Shown here in pieces: positions 47,723 through 58,752 of a stretch of 64,000 bases of DNA (position 1 is its first letter; each line of letters starts with the position of its first letter). Source of the stretch: Daldinia sp. FL1419 (taxonomy: Eukaryota > Ascomycota > Sordariomycetes > Xylariales > Hypoxylaceae); NCBI GenBank assembly GCA_025201765.1, contig MU623344.1:124001-188000 (forward strand). Reading direction: 5' to 3'. The notes under the pieces are model-generated. The model ran no database searches, was not told where the DNA came from, and saw only the letters and a program-made list of their open reading frames with translations. The translations under genes and the position numbers were made by a program.

Positions 47723-48840
47723 ATGCCCCAAGTATTTGGTAAAGAAGTAGGTCCTATTGGCTTCGGCCTCATGGGACTGACCTGGCGAGCGAATCCATGC
47801 TCCCAGGAACAAGCCTTCGAGACGATGCGCACAGCACTTAAGAACGGGTGTAAGTAGACCAACTCATTGCGCACTAGCTCCCAGGAGACTCTATTATCAA
47901 CCGTCAATAACTGATACTCGCTGTGCTAGGTAACTTCTGGAACGGTGGCGAGATATATGGGACTCCCGAGTACAATAGTCTAGTGCTCCTAGAAAGGTAC
48001 TTTGAAAAGTATCCGGAAGATGCAGACAAGGTCGTCATCTCCATCAAGGGAGGTGTGAGTCCTACAACTCACCAGACGGATGGTTCTCCTGAGAACACAC
48101 GTCGATCCCTCAACGACAGCATCGCGCAGCTCAAGGGCCGCAAGAAGATGGAATTATTCGAGTTCGCCCGCCGGGACCAGAAGGTACCGATGGAAGTTAC
48201 TTTCGATGTCGTGAAAAAGGAGTTCATCCAGACGGGCAGGATCGGAGGTATCTCCCTGTCGGAAGTGCGAGCGGAGACGATTCACGAAGCTGTTAAGCTC
48301 ATCAAGGTTCACGCCGTGGAAGTAGAACTCTCACTGTAAGCCGCGAGGATCCGGCGAAAATACCAGTGCTAATCATGAATCAGGTTCTCGACTGAGGTGC
48401 TAGAGAACGGCGTAGCGGCTGCTTGCGCCCAGTATGGGATTCCGCTGGTCGCATACTCACCGATCGGCAGAGGTCTATTAACAGGCCAGATCAAAAAGAT
48501 CGAAGACATTCCTGAAGACTCCATGCTGCGTCGGTTCCCGCGTTTCCAACCGGGAAATTTCGAAATTAACCTAGAGCTAGTTCGCCAGGTCGAAGAGATG
48601 GCCAAGAAGAAGGGCTGCACACCAGCACAACTCGCTATTAACTGGACAAGGGCGATATCGAGGCGTCCTGGTATGCCGACTATTATCCCTATCCCGGGCG
48701 CTACGACGGCGGCACGTGTGGAGGAGAATAGCAAGCTTGTAGATATCACAGATGCGGAAATGGCGGAGATTGATGCTACCTTGTCTAAGTTCAAGGCGGC
48801 GGGTGATCGCTATCCCGATTTCATCCCTACAAACACGTAA
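47723..48840 (+). CDS. Aldo-keto reductase, pyridoxal reductase-like
   Basis: NADPH-dependent aldo-keto reductase of 329 aa from exons 47723-47849, 47930-48335 and 48384-48840. The TIM-barrel fold is shown by GPIGFGLMGLTWR at the first strand and by NFWNGGEIYG, which has the active-site tyrosine; the family Asp is replaced, as in pyridoxal-reductase-type members. VVISIKGG has the catalytic lysine. IGGISLSEVRAETI, VEVELSLFSTEVLENGV and IPLVAYSPIGRGLLTG follow, and GCTPAQLAINWTRA with IPIPGATTAARVEEN forms the cofactor-binding end. This pattern is close to S. pombe Plr1-like enzymes that reduce pyridoxal to pyridoxine, but fungal paralogues of this type also act on other aldehydes. Introns are 80 and 48 bp with GTAAGT and GTAAGC donors. 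It starts at the only ATG before the barrel. Confidence 0.92.
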
Positions 48841-49908
48841 CCTTGAGGGGTTCTGTTCGGGATAGGGTTAATCAAGACTGCATCTTTCCGGGATAGGGTT
48901 AATCAAGACTGCATATTAGCGGGATAGGGGTCACTCCTTTTTTTCTTGTTCTTCCCTCGTGTCTGCCTTTGTTGTTTCCCGGTTTCATAGCATCGCGGAC
49001 CAAATAATAGTGTCCGATTGCTTCTCAATATTCAATATTGACAATTAGGGTAAGCAATGCGTATTGATAGCCGGATTAGACCAGCTGATAGCAGAACCTG
49101 GTCCCGCAGGGTGCTCCTCGAGAGACCGCGTCTATAGCGGATAAAATTATTTAAACTCGGCGACCATGTCTACCAAAGTGCTGGATCCTTGTAACAGAGA
49201 GGTCTACACTACATACGCTAGGTTACCGAGCTTCTGGCAACGCTAATGGCCCAGCCCTGTCGAATGTATAAGCTCTTGTGCTCCAACAGAGTTGTGTTTC
49301 CACTCGCTGGTTGCACTCTCACATGAAATGCCGAGGGCCATTAGGACATTGGGTAGGGCCCCTACATTTCTGGCCAGTTAGAGCTTGTCTAAGGATTGTT
49401 ATAGACGGACCCTGGCAGGAAGCTCTTCGTTTGGGCCAATCAGGCTTCTTATAATGCCATGAGGATTAAGGCGTAGAACTGCTGGCACTTCGGGGGAGCC
49501 CATTGTTGCATTACTCCTGTGCAGGGATGGGATCCAGTTTTCTGAGCAATCCGCTGACGCGGTATTGTAGCTCGTACGATAGTAGCATCTAGGTGTATCG
49601 TATGTCAAATTATTATAAGCTATCCGTACTTTGTCAAGTTCGTAAGTGGCGTGATAAAGTTGAGGTGTACCATCCAAACACTTGGTTGTATCTTCTTTTA
49701 ACTAACGTAATCAATAAAGTCAAGAACCCGAATAAATGAACGACCCAATAAAGTTACGTACTTGGTTATAGTTATGATACTTAACTAGGTAATTACGTAG
49801 AACTTTTACAAGTCTTCATAAAATGAATAACTACCTAGGTACCTAGGTATGTATAGGTAGGTAGGTAAAGTAGCTATGGATTGTTCAAGTTCTTGGGAGA
49901 GAAATGCA
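48841..49908. other. Gene-poor stretch downstream of the aldo-keto reductase
   Basis: It contains the 31-bp minisatellite and, near 49836-49868, a dense block of CCTAGGTACCTAGGTA-type motifs. A minus-strand frame at 49399-49677 is unrecognised. Confidence 0.5.
48858..48930. repeat. 31-bp minisatellite, 2.4 copies
   Basis: Two full 31-bp units starting CGGGATAGGGTTAATCAAG (48858-48888 and 48889-48919) are followed by a partial third unit. They differ only in the last few bases. The array starts 18 bp after the aldo-keto reductase stop codon, so it lies in that gene's 3' untranslated region or terminator. Confidence 0.9.
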
Positions 49909-50691
49909 GCTATGGCAGACCATATGTGCCACTTTGCCAAAATCGATTTTGGTCGGACACTAAACTAAATTTGGCTAAATGTAATAGCAATTTTATTAAT
50001 GAATATTTAAATTTTTATAAAAAATATTTAAACTTTATATAAATTAAATAAATATATATTTATTAATAATTAAATAATCCATATATATTAATATAATAAG
50101 ATTATAGATAAAATTTATTTTAATGAGTTTAGATTAAAAATTTTTAACCAACCATCATAGCTACCTTAATATGGTTTGTGCAGATGTTGGTGGGGCTGTG
50201 TATGTTGTGGTAGATAGGAGATGGTTTTTGGTGGGAGGGGTATGTTAGGGGTTTAATTGGCTAAAAAGTGCTGTGGTTTAAAAGGTATAAAAAACCATCT
50301 TCTTAATTTAAACCCACTAAGATAAGCTTAAACTTATCTTAACAAACTTAAACCAGAATTTTTACCAGCCACCACAACCACCCCAATCTGGTCTGTGCAG
50401 ATATATCTGTGGGACTGTACATGTTGTAGCAAATAAGAAACGGTTTTTAGTGGGAGGGGTATATTAGGAGTTTAATTAGCTAAAAAATGCTGTAGCTCAA
50501 AAAATAATCCTTTTAATCTAAGCCAATATACCCCTCATATATATATAACCATTATAACATTACTCTTATAATGCATAAATATCTATATACAACCTTATTA
50601 TATATGGCCTATGCACACGCTAAAGATATATTGCCCTTTACAGCCACCCAAAATCGATTTTAGCAAAGTGGCTCCTATGATCCGCCATAGC
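49909..50691. mobile_element. Non-autonomous DNA-transposon-like element with 44-bp terminal inverted repeats
   Basis: The first 44 bp (49909-49952) and the reverse complement of the last 44 bp (50648-50691) agree at 39 positions, including the block GCCACTTTGC and the palindromic AAAATCGATTTTGG. The element is about 783 bp, strongly AT-rich inside and without an open frame, like a MITE or a decayed transposon. TA dinucleotides flank TGGC at both ends and CAG lies outside both ends, so the target-site duplication is either TA (mariner/pogo-like) or CAG. Three of five arm mismatches are transitions. An internal segment of about 190 bp is present twice about 217 bp apart. Confidence 0.7.
50131..50535. 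repeat. Degenerate internal tandem duplication, period about 217 bp
   Basis: Two related segments start near 50131 and 50348 and share landmarks such as GTGCAGAT, GTGGGAGGGGTAT and TTTAATT(G/A)GCTAAAAA. Differences in the upstream part are mostly C in the second copy and T in the first, a pattern expected from repeat-induced point mutation. It lies wholly inside the inverted-repeat element. Confidence 0.65.
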
Positions 50692-53600
50692 AGCCTTCAA
50701 AATTACATTAACCCCACTAACCTAAATTAACTTACATAATAAGTGCCCGCTTATGGCACCATAAGCTTACATAGCTGCATAGTACTGGTGGATTGGTGTG
50801 GAATTGATCGGAACCCTGCCACGTGCTGACTACCGGTACGTAAATTGAATAAAACGCGTCTTGGCATACCATAGGGAGTATAGCGTTTCCGTATTTGAGT
50901 TCTTATGGAACGAACCATGTTCTATAAGCCTTATCCCGATCCTGTTTATATCAGCACAAAGACCCAGGCAACTACACTAGGCTTGCTAGGTTAGTTAACT
51001 TCTCGAAGAATCTCGAAGAGAAGGATTTTGGTACACTTTCCCTTCGCTCGAAGTTGCGCCGAGAAGGGCGATTCCGATAGTGCCGGTCAAATGTTCACAT
51101 CTTTGCGGAGATAGTAACTAGAGATATCCACACGCGTTGCTGCGTAATATAGGTAGCTCTGCTTTCGTGGTTTTCGAGTATGATTAGAGGCTTTCGACCA
51201 GTAAAAAGTAAAATGACAAATATTATCTAATTGCACTAGTTTCCAAACCCGGGTCAAAATACGGCAAACACATGAGGTTGCCGCTCGGGATATGAGCCGG
51301 AGGCTGTTGGTTTAGGGGGAACACCTGGACCGCTCGTGAGTCCTGTTCTTGGATAGGTACCGAATAGGCATAGCACAAGATGCCCCTGACATTCGGATAG
51401 CACCCCATTGTACCCAGCATCGAGTGAGTCTTGTTGCCTATGTCAAATAAAATTTTCATCAGCGGTGTAGATATTATTCGCGATAATCGTTATACTACCT
51501 AAGCAACACCCCAAGAGGGCTGTCCTTGTCGTGGACGCTAAACACACCCTTATTGTCTTTGTTGCGGAAGTACGTATAGCGATACGAGGCGCGGATACCT
51601 TCTATCGGAAGGTTAACAGCAAGATGGGTCGAAAAGACGGCGTCTTAGTAGATACAGGCATAAATATCTACCTTGCCAATTTGGGCCATTGTACATATAG
51701 AATTTCGACCCGGATAGGAGTCCATACTTGAATGTTAATTCCGATGAAAAACACGATGCCATTTGTTCGCTCTATCACCCTTCCAAGTCGTATGAGTTTT
51801 TTCTTTTTTTTCTTATTTTCGTTTGATAAGGGAAATATGCACAATAATCAAGCCCCTTACATCAGTGGCATGAGCCTTGGCGCGCTGGCATCGTCATTAG
51901 CTTCCAGGTTCCCATAAATCGTGTAGCGTAAGCATATGGGCCAAAGCGATGGTAGTACATAGGTAGTTTCTAGGTTGTATTGTACTCCGGGGATGCGGAG
52001 AGAGGCGGACCAAGATAGACGTAGGCGCGGTGTCAGTAAAACCGCAAACCACCCTCTGGGGTAGGTTGGAATAGTATCCATGAGCCCCCGTGACAATACG
52101 GTAGTGTAACAATATCTGGGTATATAAAGGACCTTCTACGTCGACGAATTGTTTCCATAATGTCGTGTAATTCTAAGTCTTTTCTTTAGACGACTACTTA
52201 GGACAAGCCGCTTAGATCCATCATCGAAGATAGCATTCAAGTTTTATTCACTTTACACCCACCTAGGGCTCTTAGTCTTCAACTATCAAAGCATATATTC
52301 ACTCGTCGTTTCGATAAAAGCGACCTCTCTACCGAAGATCTATCGTACGGTTCAACCTCAAACCCTTCACTATGATTTTCCTATTCGACTCAGTTACCTC
52401 TTATGCCGGTGTCAATTACGTTGACTTTGGTGCCGTCGGTGTTTTTGGTATAATGGGAACCTTGTCGTTAGCCACGATCCTCAGCTTACTCAACACGACC
52501 CCGGGCGGGCATGCCCGCGAGAATGGCTCCACAGTGGGCTGATTTACCCCCTCGACGTAAGGAGTCAGCGTCGCAATTTACATTGGTCGGATCCCGTATT
52601 TACACCGCTTTCTGTGGCATGAGACAACCGCCGTTCCTTGATATTCAACACTACTCGGCGATATTTGGGTCAGCTTCAAGTCAAAGGCAGCACTTGGTCC
52701 GCGGAGATGGATTGCGGGGGACAACTCTTTACTGATAATGGATTGTTCGACCCATCACAGAAGCAGGGAATGGGGAACAGGATTGGATAGGATCAACGGT
52801 CGCTATACAACTATAGTTATACGGAATATAACATGTTCACGGTCTCACTATCTACGAGATGATGCTTCGTAATTGAAACATGAGTATACGTTAGGCCGTC
52901 GTGGCATACCATTGCGCTATTTTAGTAAAATATAGGATTCCGCGCCTGCACGTAAGCCAATAAAGGACTGCGTGCTTTCGCAAGCATCTATCCGCTCCAT
53001 CCCGCAAGAGCTCTAACTAGATATAGGTAGCGCCTATCTGCTGGAAGATGCTCTTATTCTTCCTTCTATTAACACATTATACCTACCACAGTATACCCAG
53101 TCTTTGCGGCGCCATTCAGCTGTTCGCAATCTCGATCTTGGAATTACCCCCACTACCTGGTACTAATACATGAGGCGCCCATTGCCAAATCATGTGTCGA
53201 GTCTGGACAATTAAGAGAATTCATTAATCATATAAGAAGTGGCCTTATAGGCTCGGCGGAGTAGTGACACGATAATTAATCGTCCCGAATTGCATTAGGT
53301 TGGATGATGGATGATAAGAACCGCCGTCGCACGACATCATATATGATTATTTGTCCTACTTGACCTACAATGAGGTGGCAAAAGCCTCCGTGTGCTCATT
53401 AAGTCTACCTTTTGCAGAGATTTATACTCATCCTATTATTTGCTTTGTAGCTCTACAACACAATGGTTAATAACCAAAAGAAATACGAAATATGCTATTC
53501 AAGTAATAAATTCTTAGAGGAAAGTAGAACAATATTTTTACGATTTTATTTTTATTAGATATAATGTATATAAATTGGTAAGTTTTAGTGAGAAAATAGG

Positions 53601-54843
53601 TCGGTGTACGATGCTCGCAAGGGACGTTTATAAATTTGCCAGTATCCGGATCGCCATTTAAGTGATAATGAGACTCTCCCGCAAGGATATGGCATCTTAC
53701 TTGAATAAATTAGAAGGCGGAATTAGACGGTGGCTTCTTATCTAGTGGACGCAAGTGCGGCATACCTAGGTATTTATTGATTTATTCGTGTAGTATCTCC
53801 GGACGGGTGGCTGCGTATCGAAGCCAACTGGTTGGCCTAAGTCCCAATACCTCCCGTGCTCCCTGCCAAGGCAATACCGAGATGACGTCTAGTTAGTTTC
53901 GAGGTGGCTTGGTGCCCGTCGGGTGGTAGGGGTGGTCGATACAGCTGAAAAGAGATAGTCGCCACACTATCTAGAACCGGATTATTACTTAATTCTGATA
54001 TACATAAGAGAAGACCTAGAGGATACCCGTTCATAACTGGCAGTGGTATCCTAGAACCCACGAGTATACCAGCTCTATATCCATTCTATACCTAGGTAGA
54101 TTGTCTCTCAAGTTGCCCTAAACCAAACACTTACAAATATAGTATCGCAATGGCCAATGAAGCACTTCGAAACATGTAGAATGAAGATGATAACCATGGT
54201 ATGGCAATTCCTTCTTAAGTACCTATATATATATATATTAAAAGGGACCCAAGACAGGAAACTTATAGCAGCACCTTATTTACTACCACATGGAATATTG
54301 GAAATCCATCGGCGCCGCAAATCTTCTCCTCTTTCCTAGTTTTACGGAGGCAATAGACGTAGGTTACGTCATGGTACTTTACATGTTCGTTCTTCTAATA
54401 CGGTGTAACTCATGATGGAGCCTTCTCGCCTTCTCACCTTCCCCTAAATATACAGACCATGATGATAAGGACTACCACTACTAATCCCCCGACTCGTCGG
54501 TCTGTCTCTGGTATTATTTAACTAGCATTGTTAGAAACCGAACTGGAGAATGATGAAGGTAAAACTTACTTCTTATTTCCTCTGGGAATGCTTTTCAAAT
54601 GTTTGCATCAGCGAGAGTTCGCTTATATCAGTGATATATGAGACTTATGGTTTGATGTCTTTCAAATAGTGACTACCAGGCGATAGACGTGTTAGACTAA
54701 TGACGCCCAACCTCCCAGGAAACAGCGAGGGCGTTTTGCATCTCTTATATAGGTACTCAACATACCCACTTATCCCCTGATAGCTTATTTCAAAATGAGC
54801 TGAATCAGAAGTTGTAAACCTCCCCTCTAGGATAATCACCAAG
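50692..54843. other. 4 kb gene-poor stretch
   Basis: Apart from one small candidate frame (52372-52542), nothing gene-like is supported. Frames at 51223-51459, 51531-51731, 51857-52112, 53837-54061 and 54157-54339 are unrecognised. The sequence is AT-rich around 53490-53600 and has a TA dinucleotide run near 54226-54240. Confidence 0.5.
52372..52542 (+). CDS. Candidate small membrane protein, 56 aa
   Basis: A 56-codon frame starts at an ATG in favourable context (CTTCACTATGA). It encodes a short polar start, then the hydrophobic segment GVFGIMGTLSLATILSLL, then a polar Gly/Ser-rich end. A TATATAAAGG box lies about 245 bp upstream at 52121-52130, and the leader between them is CA- and pyrimidine-rich, as in many fungal promoters. 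No family is recognised. It could be a single-pass micro-protein, the first exon of a longer gene, or chance. The evidence is composition and context only. Confidence 0.3.
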   Translation: MIFLFDSVTSYAGVNYVDFGAVGVFGIMGTLSLATILSLLNTTPGGHARENGSTVG

Positions 54844-55359
54844 TTATGTCGTCTGCTGAGGTCCTCCCGTTGGGCCATTAGCTTCTGGCTTTTGATTCGT
54901 TTCCTTTTTCGAATTTGCCTCACGAATCGGTCGTCGCTTCTGTCGGAGTGCTTGGATGGGGAATCTTTTGACTCCTTCGCAGGCGTGGCACTTGACGACG
55001 AGCACGTCGGCCCATGGCTTCTTACCACCTTTGCTTTTGTTCTCAATGGATGAGCTACTGGTCTCTCCTTCGACGAGCAAACTATCGCAAAATTTGCAGA
55101 TGGTATGCTTCATGGCCGGAGATAGACGTATTTGATTCTTTAGCGAGACAGACCGTAGATCGGTAATGAAGCGACGTGCGAGCCCGTTCTCACACAAGTC
55201 TACGTGAGAATCCTTGTTGTCTTCTGGTTTTGCTGTTGCTGTGTTGTTTGTGATGTCTTGAGACTGACTGGCTAGATATGTTGCTGCTTGATATAAATAC
55301 GAGATTCGAGAGTAGACTGGCCGGTTTGGCACGGTTCCAGGTCCCTTGAATTTCCCCAT
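54844..55359 (-). CDS. rpr2: RNase P protein subunit Rpr2/Rpp21-like
   Basis: Predicted subunit of nuclear ribonuclease P, which removes 5' leaders from pre-tRNA. A single exon of 171 aa. The N-terminal helix VYSRISYLYQAATYLA and the next helix LARRFITDLRSVSLKNQIRL match the Rpr2/Rpp21/Snm1 family. The zinc ribbon is formed by Cys88-x2-Cys91 and Cys124-x2-Cys127, with the typical HTICKFCDSLLVEG, then ENKSKGGKKPWADVLVVKC. The end is basic and disordered (RQKRRPIRE). The length fits fungal Rpr2. The related RNase MRP subunit Snm1 is the alternative, but the ENKSKGGKKPWADVLV insertion is usual for the RNase P branch. It is divergently paired with sub2, and the two share a 668-bp promoter region. 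Confidence 0.88.
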   Translation of the reverse strand: MGKFKGPGTVPNRPVYSRISYLYQAATYLASQSQDITNNTATAKPEDNKDSHVDLCENGLARRFITDLRSVSLKNQIRLSPAMKHTICKFCDSLLVEGETSSSSIENKSKGGKKPWADVLVVKCHACEGVKRFPIQALRQKRRPIREANSKKETNQKPEANGPTGGPQQTT

Positions 55360-56027
55360 GTCTTAGTTGAGCTTTAGTAGATGATTGCTTGTATGGCCTA
55401 AAACGCGTTGAACGTAGAAAAAAAAATAAAAAAATAAAAAAATAAAAAAAAATAAAAAAAATAAAAAACTAGTAAGTTGTTGGAATGTCGTGCGATGCAG
55501 GAAGGAGGTACTTGGGTACAAATTTAGTAGCTCTATCAAGCTTTGAAGTGACTGAGGCAGCACATTGGAAGGCAGATTGGGCAACGCGGAAAATGGTAAA
55601 AATCCGGGGCAGCCCTACCGGTGTTTAGCCGCACGATGCTCGTTTAGCCAGCTGCCAATGAACGAATGCACAGCCCCATGATCTATCCACTAATCCCATC
55701 TTAGATTAGCGCGTATAGTGAAGGTCGCGCATTCCATCAGCTCGTGCATGTCGATTTCTATTTTTCTGGACCATCTTTTCCAGCCTTTCCTAACAACAAC
55801 TTTCTTTCTCCTTCTCCCCATTCAATCTTTCAACATCGAGAGCCTCGCCGCACCGCCTTATCCTCAATCCTGCCATCAAAGGCTTCTCTTGCGTCTCGAG
55901 ATTTCACTTTTTATTTAACATTAGGGTATTTTTCCTTTACTGTCAAATTTCAATTCCATTACGTCTCTTTTAATCTGCAAACCCTTGCGCCACGTATTCA
56001 TCGCGATAATCTTATCATTCCATCACC
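55360..56027. promoter_or_regulatory. Shared divergent promoter region of rpr2 and sub2
   Basis: The 668 bp separate the start codons of two divergently transcribed RNA-processing genes. The rpr2-proximal part holds a 50-bp A-rich tract (55418-55468). The sub2-proximal part (55720-56020) is strongly pyrimidine-rich with CATCACC just before the ATG, as in highly expressed fungal genes. Confidence 0.5.
55418..55468. repeat. A-rich tract of AAAAAAAT-type units
   Basis: About 51 bp composed of runs of six to nine A residues separated by single T residues. Such poly(dA:dT) sequence commonly marks nucleosome-depleted promoters. It is about 60 bp upstream of the rpr2 start and could lie in its leader. 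Confidence 0.85.
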
Positions 56028-58053
56028 ATGTCGACTGAAGAGGATCTGATCGACTACTCCGACGAGGAGCTGGCGACTAACGAGGCCACCACCGCCACCA
56101 ACGGCAAGAAGACCGATGCCGCTGCTTCAGGCAACAGTGTCGACAAGAAGGGTTCTTATGTCGGTATCCATGCTACCGGCTTTCGTGATTTCCTGCTGAA
56201 GCCTGAGCTTCTTCGCGCCATCGCCGATTGCGGTTTCGAACATCCATCGGAGGGTTAGTCTACATCTTACACGTTCAAGCTTTTCAAAAGTTATCCCTCC
56301 CTCAAGCGTCCGTCCATCTCGCAAGTACATCGCAAGCAAATGAAAGAAAAATCAGGGTGGTCGGAGAAGCGGAAGATCAGCACGCGTAAAATCACGCATA
56401 GCTATGTTTTTTTTTTCGATATCTATGAAGCGAGGATCTATAGGGAGCACCCTATTAGAGTGCCCTGAGAGCTCAAAAGACCCATGTTTATCGCGTCGGT
56501 CTTGGCAGCTGGCGATGGCCTTACGTATAACGTATTTGGCTTGGGAAATTTGTCGGAGCGATGAACCCTAGCTGTCTTATCTCGACGACCGATGAGTGAA
56601 TTCGGCCCTCTGGCCCATGTATACGTATTATAAAGCTGGTACTGCGATACGCGTGCCCTTTTTATCTACGTATGAACGAAATAGTCGAAAAGACCGTAGG
56701 GGGTTTGGATCTAGATACTTGAAGACCGATGCTGCGATGATGGACGGACCTTGTCGAATTTCTGCCTTCGCGCCCCTAAAATCTTGGAAGTCCTATCTAA
56801 CATACGATCGATTCCTATAGTCCAGCAAACCTGTATTCCCCAGGCTCTCCTTGGAGGTGATATTATCTGCCAGGCAAAGTCGGGTCTGGGTAAGACGGCT
56901 GTGTTCGTTCTTACTACCCTCCAACAGGTCGAACCTGTTGCCGGCGAATGTTCTGTCTTGGTCATGTGCCACACTCGTGAACTGGCCTTCCAGATCCGAA
57001 ACGAGTACAACCGATTCAGCAAGTACATGCCGGATATCAAGACCGGTGTTTTCTACGGTGGTACGCCAATCCAGAAAGATGCCGAAGTCCTCAAGAACAA
57101 GGAAACCCATCCCCATATCATTGTCGGCACTCCGGGCCGTCTTAACGCCCTTGTTCGGGACAAGTATCTCCGCCTGACTAGCGTTCGAATCTTTGTACTT
57201 GACGAATGTGACAAGATGCTTGATGCTATTGGTAAGAATTCCTGCACTCTGCCGTTGACGTTATTATGACTAACTGCCTAAGATATGCGACGAGATGTTC
57301 AGGATATTTTCCGAGCGACTCCGCAGCAGAAGCAAGTCATGATGTTCTCCGCCACGCTTTCGGACGAAGTGAAGCCTATCTGCAAAAAGTTCATGCAAAA
57401 TCCTACCGAACATTATGTGGATGAGGATACTAAATTGACTCTTCACGGTCTTCAGCAATATTACATCAAGCTCGAGGAACGAGAGAAGAACCGCAAGCTC
57501 AACGAGCTTCTTGATGACCTACAATTCAACCAAGTCATCATTTTCGTCAAGAGTACTGTTCGTGCCACCGAACTCGACAAGTTGCTTCGTGAATGCAACT
57601 TCCCGTCTATCTCGGTACACTCGGGAGTCAGCCAGGAAGAGCGGTATGTATAAAACTATTCCCGTTTATCACGGAGTCTAATAAGAATATAGTATCAAAC
57701 GTTACAAAGAATTCAAAGAATTCAACAAGCGAATCTGTGTTGCTACCGACGTATTTGGTCGAGGTATTGACATTGAGCGTATCAACTTGGCTATCAATTA
57801 TGATTTGCCCGCTGATGCTGATTCATACCTCCACCGTGTCGGTCGTGCTGGTAGATTTGGTACCAAGGGTCTCGCAATCTCGTTTGTGAGTACTGACGCA
57901 GACCAAGAAGTGCTGAAAGCGATTGAGAAGCGATTCGAGGTCGCCCTTCCGTAAGTTATTCGATCCTAGCGATACTACCTGTCATTTAACTAATTATCCA
58001 ATAGCGAATTCCCGAAGGACGGTATTGATGCTAGCACGTACATGGCGTCTTAG
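56028..58053 (+). CDS. sub2: ATP-dependent RNA helicase Sub2/UAP56
   Basis: DECD-box helicase of spliceosome assembly and TREX-mediated mRNA export in the nucleus. Five exons (56028-56253, 56821-57231, 57283-57643, 57693-57950, 58005-58053) join in phase into 434 aa, the usual Sub2 length. The acidic N terminus TEEDLIDYSDEEL is family-specific. Motifs in order: the Q-motif region GFRDFLLKPELLRAI...GFEHPSEVQQ, Walker A AKSGLGKT (usually AKSGMGKT), the PTREL-equivalent CHTREL, TPGRL, the DECD box (FVLDECDKML), SAT in MMFSATLSDE, and VATDVFGRGIDIERINLAINYD and HRVGRAGRFG in the second RecA domain. The last exon is only 49 nt. Intron 1 is 567 bp while the others are 49-54 bp. The identity is certain; high expression is expected from the strong leader. 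Confidence 0.97.
56254..56820 (+). other. Unusually long first intron of sub2
   Basis: The intron has a GTTAGT donor and CTATAG acceptor and joins GHPSE-type exon 1 to VQQTCIP in exon 2. At 567 bp it is about ten times the other introns of the gene. It contains a T-run near 56408 and has in-frame stops, so retention would truncate the protein after about 75 residues. Confidence 0.8.
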
Positions 58054-58752
58054 AGTCATTCACGTCCCGAATCAATTTCCTTTATTTCTACTTGCGGCTT
58101 GATTTCGGGTTGATTGGAAGTTGACATGTGTGTACGCCCGCTCGTCTCAGAAAATGGGGGGATATTTCCGAAAAGCAAAGGATTCATTAGGCATAAGGCT
58201 TTGTACATTATATTCTTTCGGCTTGCAACGGTGACTAAGCACCCCTCTCAGAGATGATCAAGGGTCGGCAATTAGGTGATTCGAGCCTATCGTAGCTCAT
58301 ATTTGGCTCCTAATTAGCAATTTCATACACAGCCATAGTCGTCTGTAGTCTCAGGTTTCGCAATGAATAGACTGGTATGATGAAACACTGCCCCCATTCC
58401 ACGTTCGCCACTTCGTGTTACTGCCCAGAGATGCCCGGTTAATTTAAATGATTTTGACTGGGGAAGGTTTTTTTGGCCCCCTATAATATCGCCATAGGAT
58501 GATCTGGGGGACAAATCCTAATCTAACTTATATTGATTGTGTGCAGTATAAGCCGCTGGTGGCTGAACGCAGCAGGCCTTTTCGAAAATATTAACCGTTT
58601 AGAGAGTGTGTCACAGATACGCCATGCCCTTAGGCCATCCAGGGCGACAGGTTCAATAAGTGTCCATCCCCCTGAACGAACAATATCGGGGATTACTTAG
58701 GCTCCTATCCGTCCTTCTGCCTCAGCTTACTCTAATCGCACTAACAGCCGCT
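58054..58752. other. Intergenic stretch upstream of the mucin-like gene
   Basis: No supported separate gene; the last 93 bp (58660-58752) are an open extension of the next reading frame. A minus-strand frame at 58323-58514 is unrecognised. Confidence 0.5.

Noticed and set aside
49399..49677. 92-codon minus-strand frame next to the inverted-repeat element
   Set aside because: No recognised domain and no transposase motif; it lies outside the element ends.
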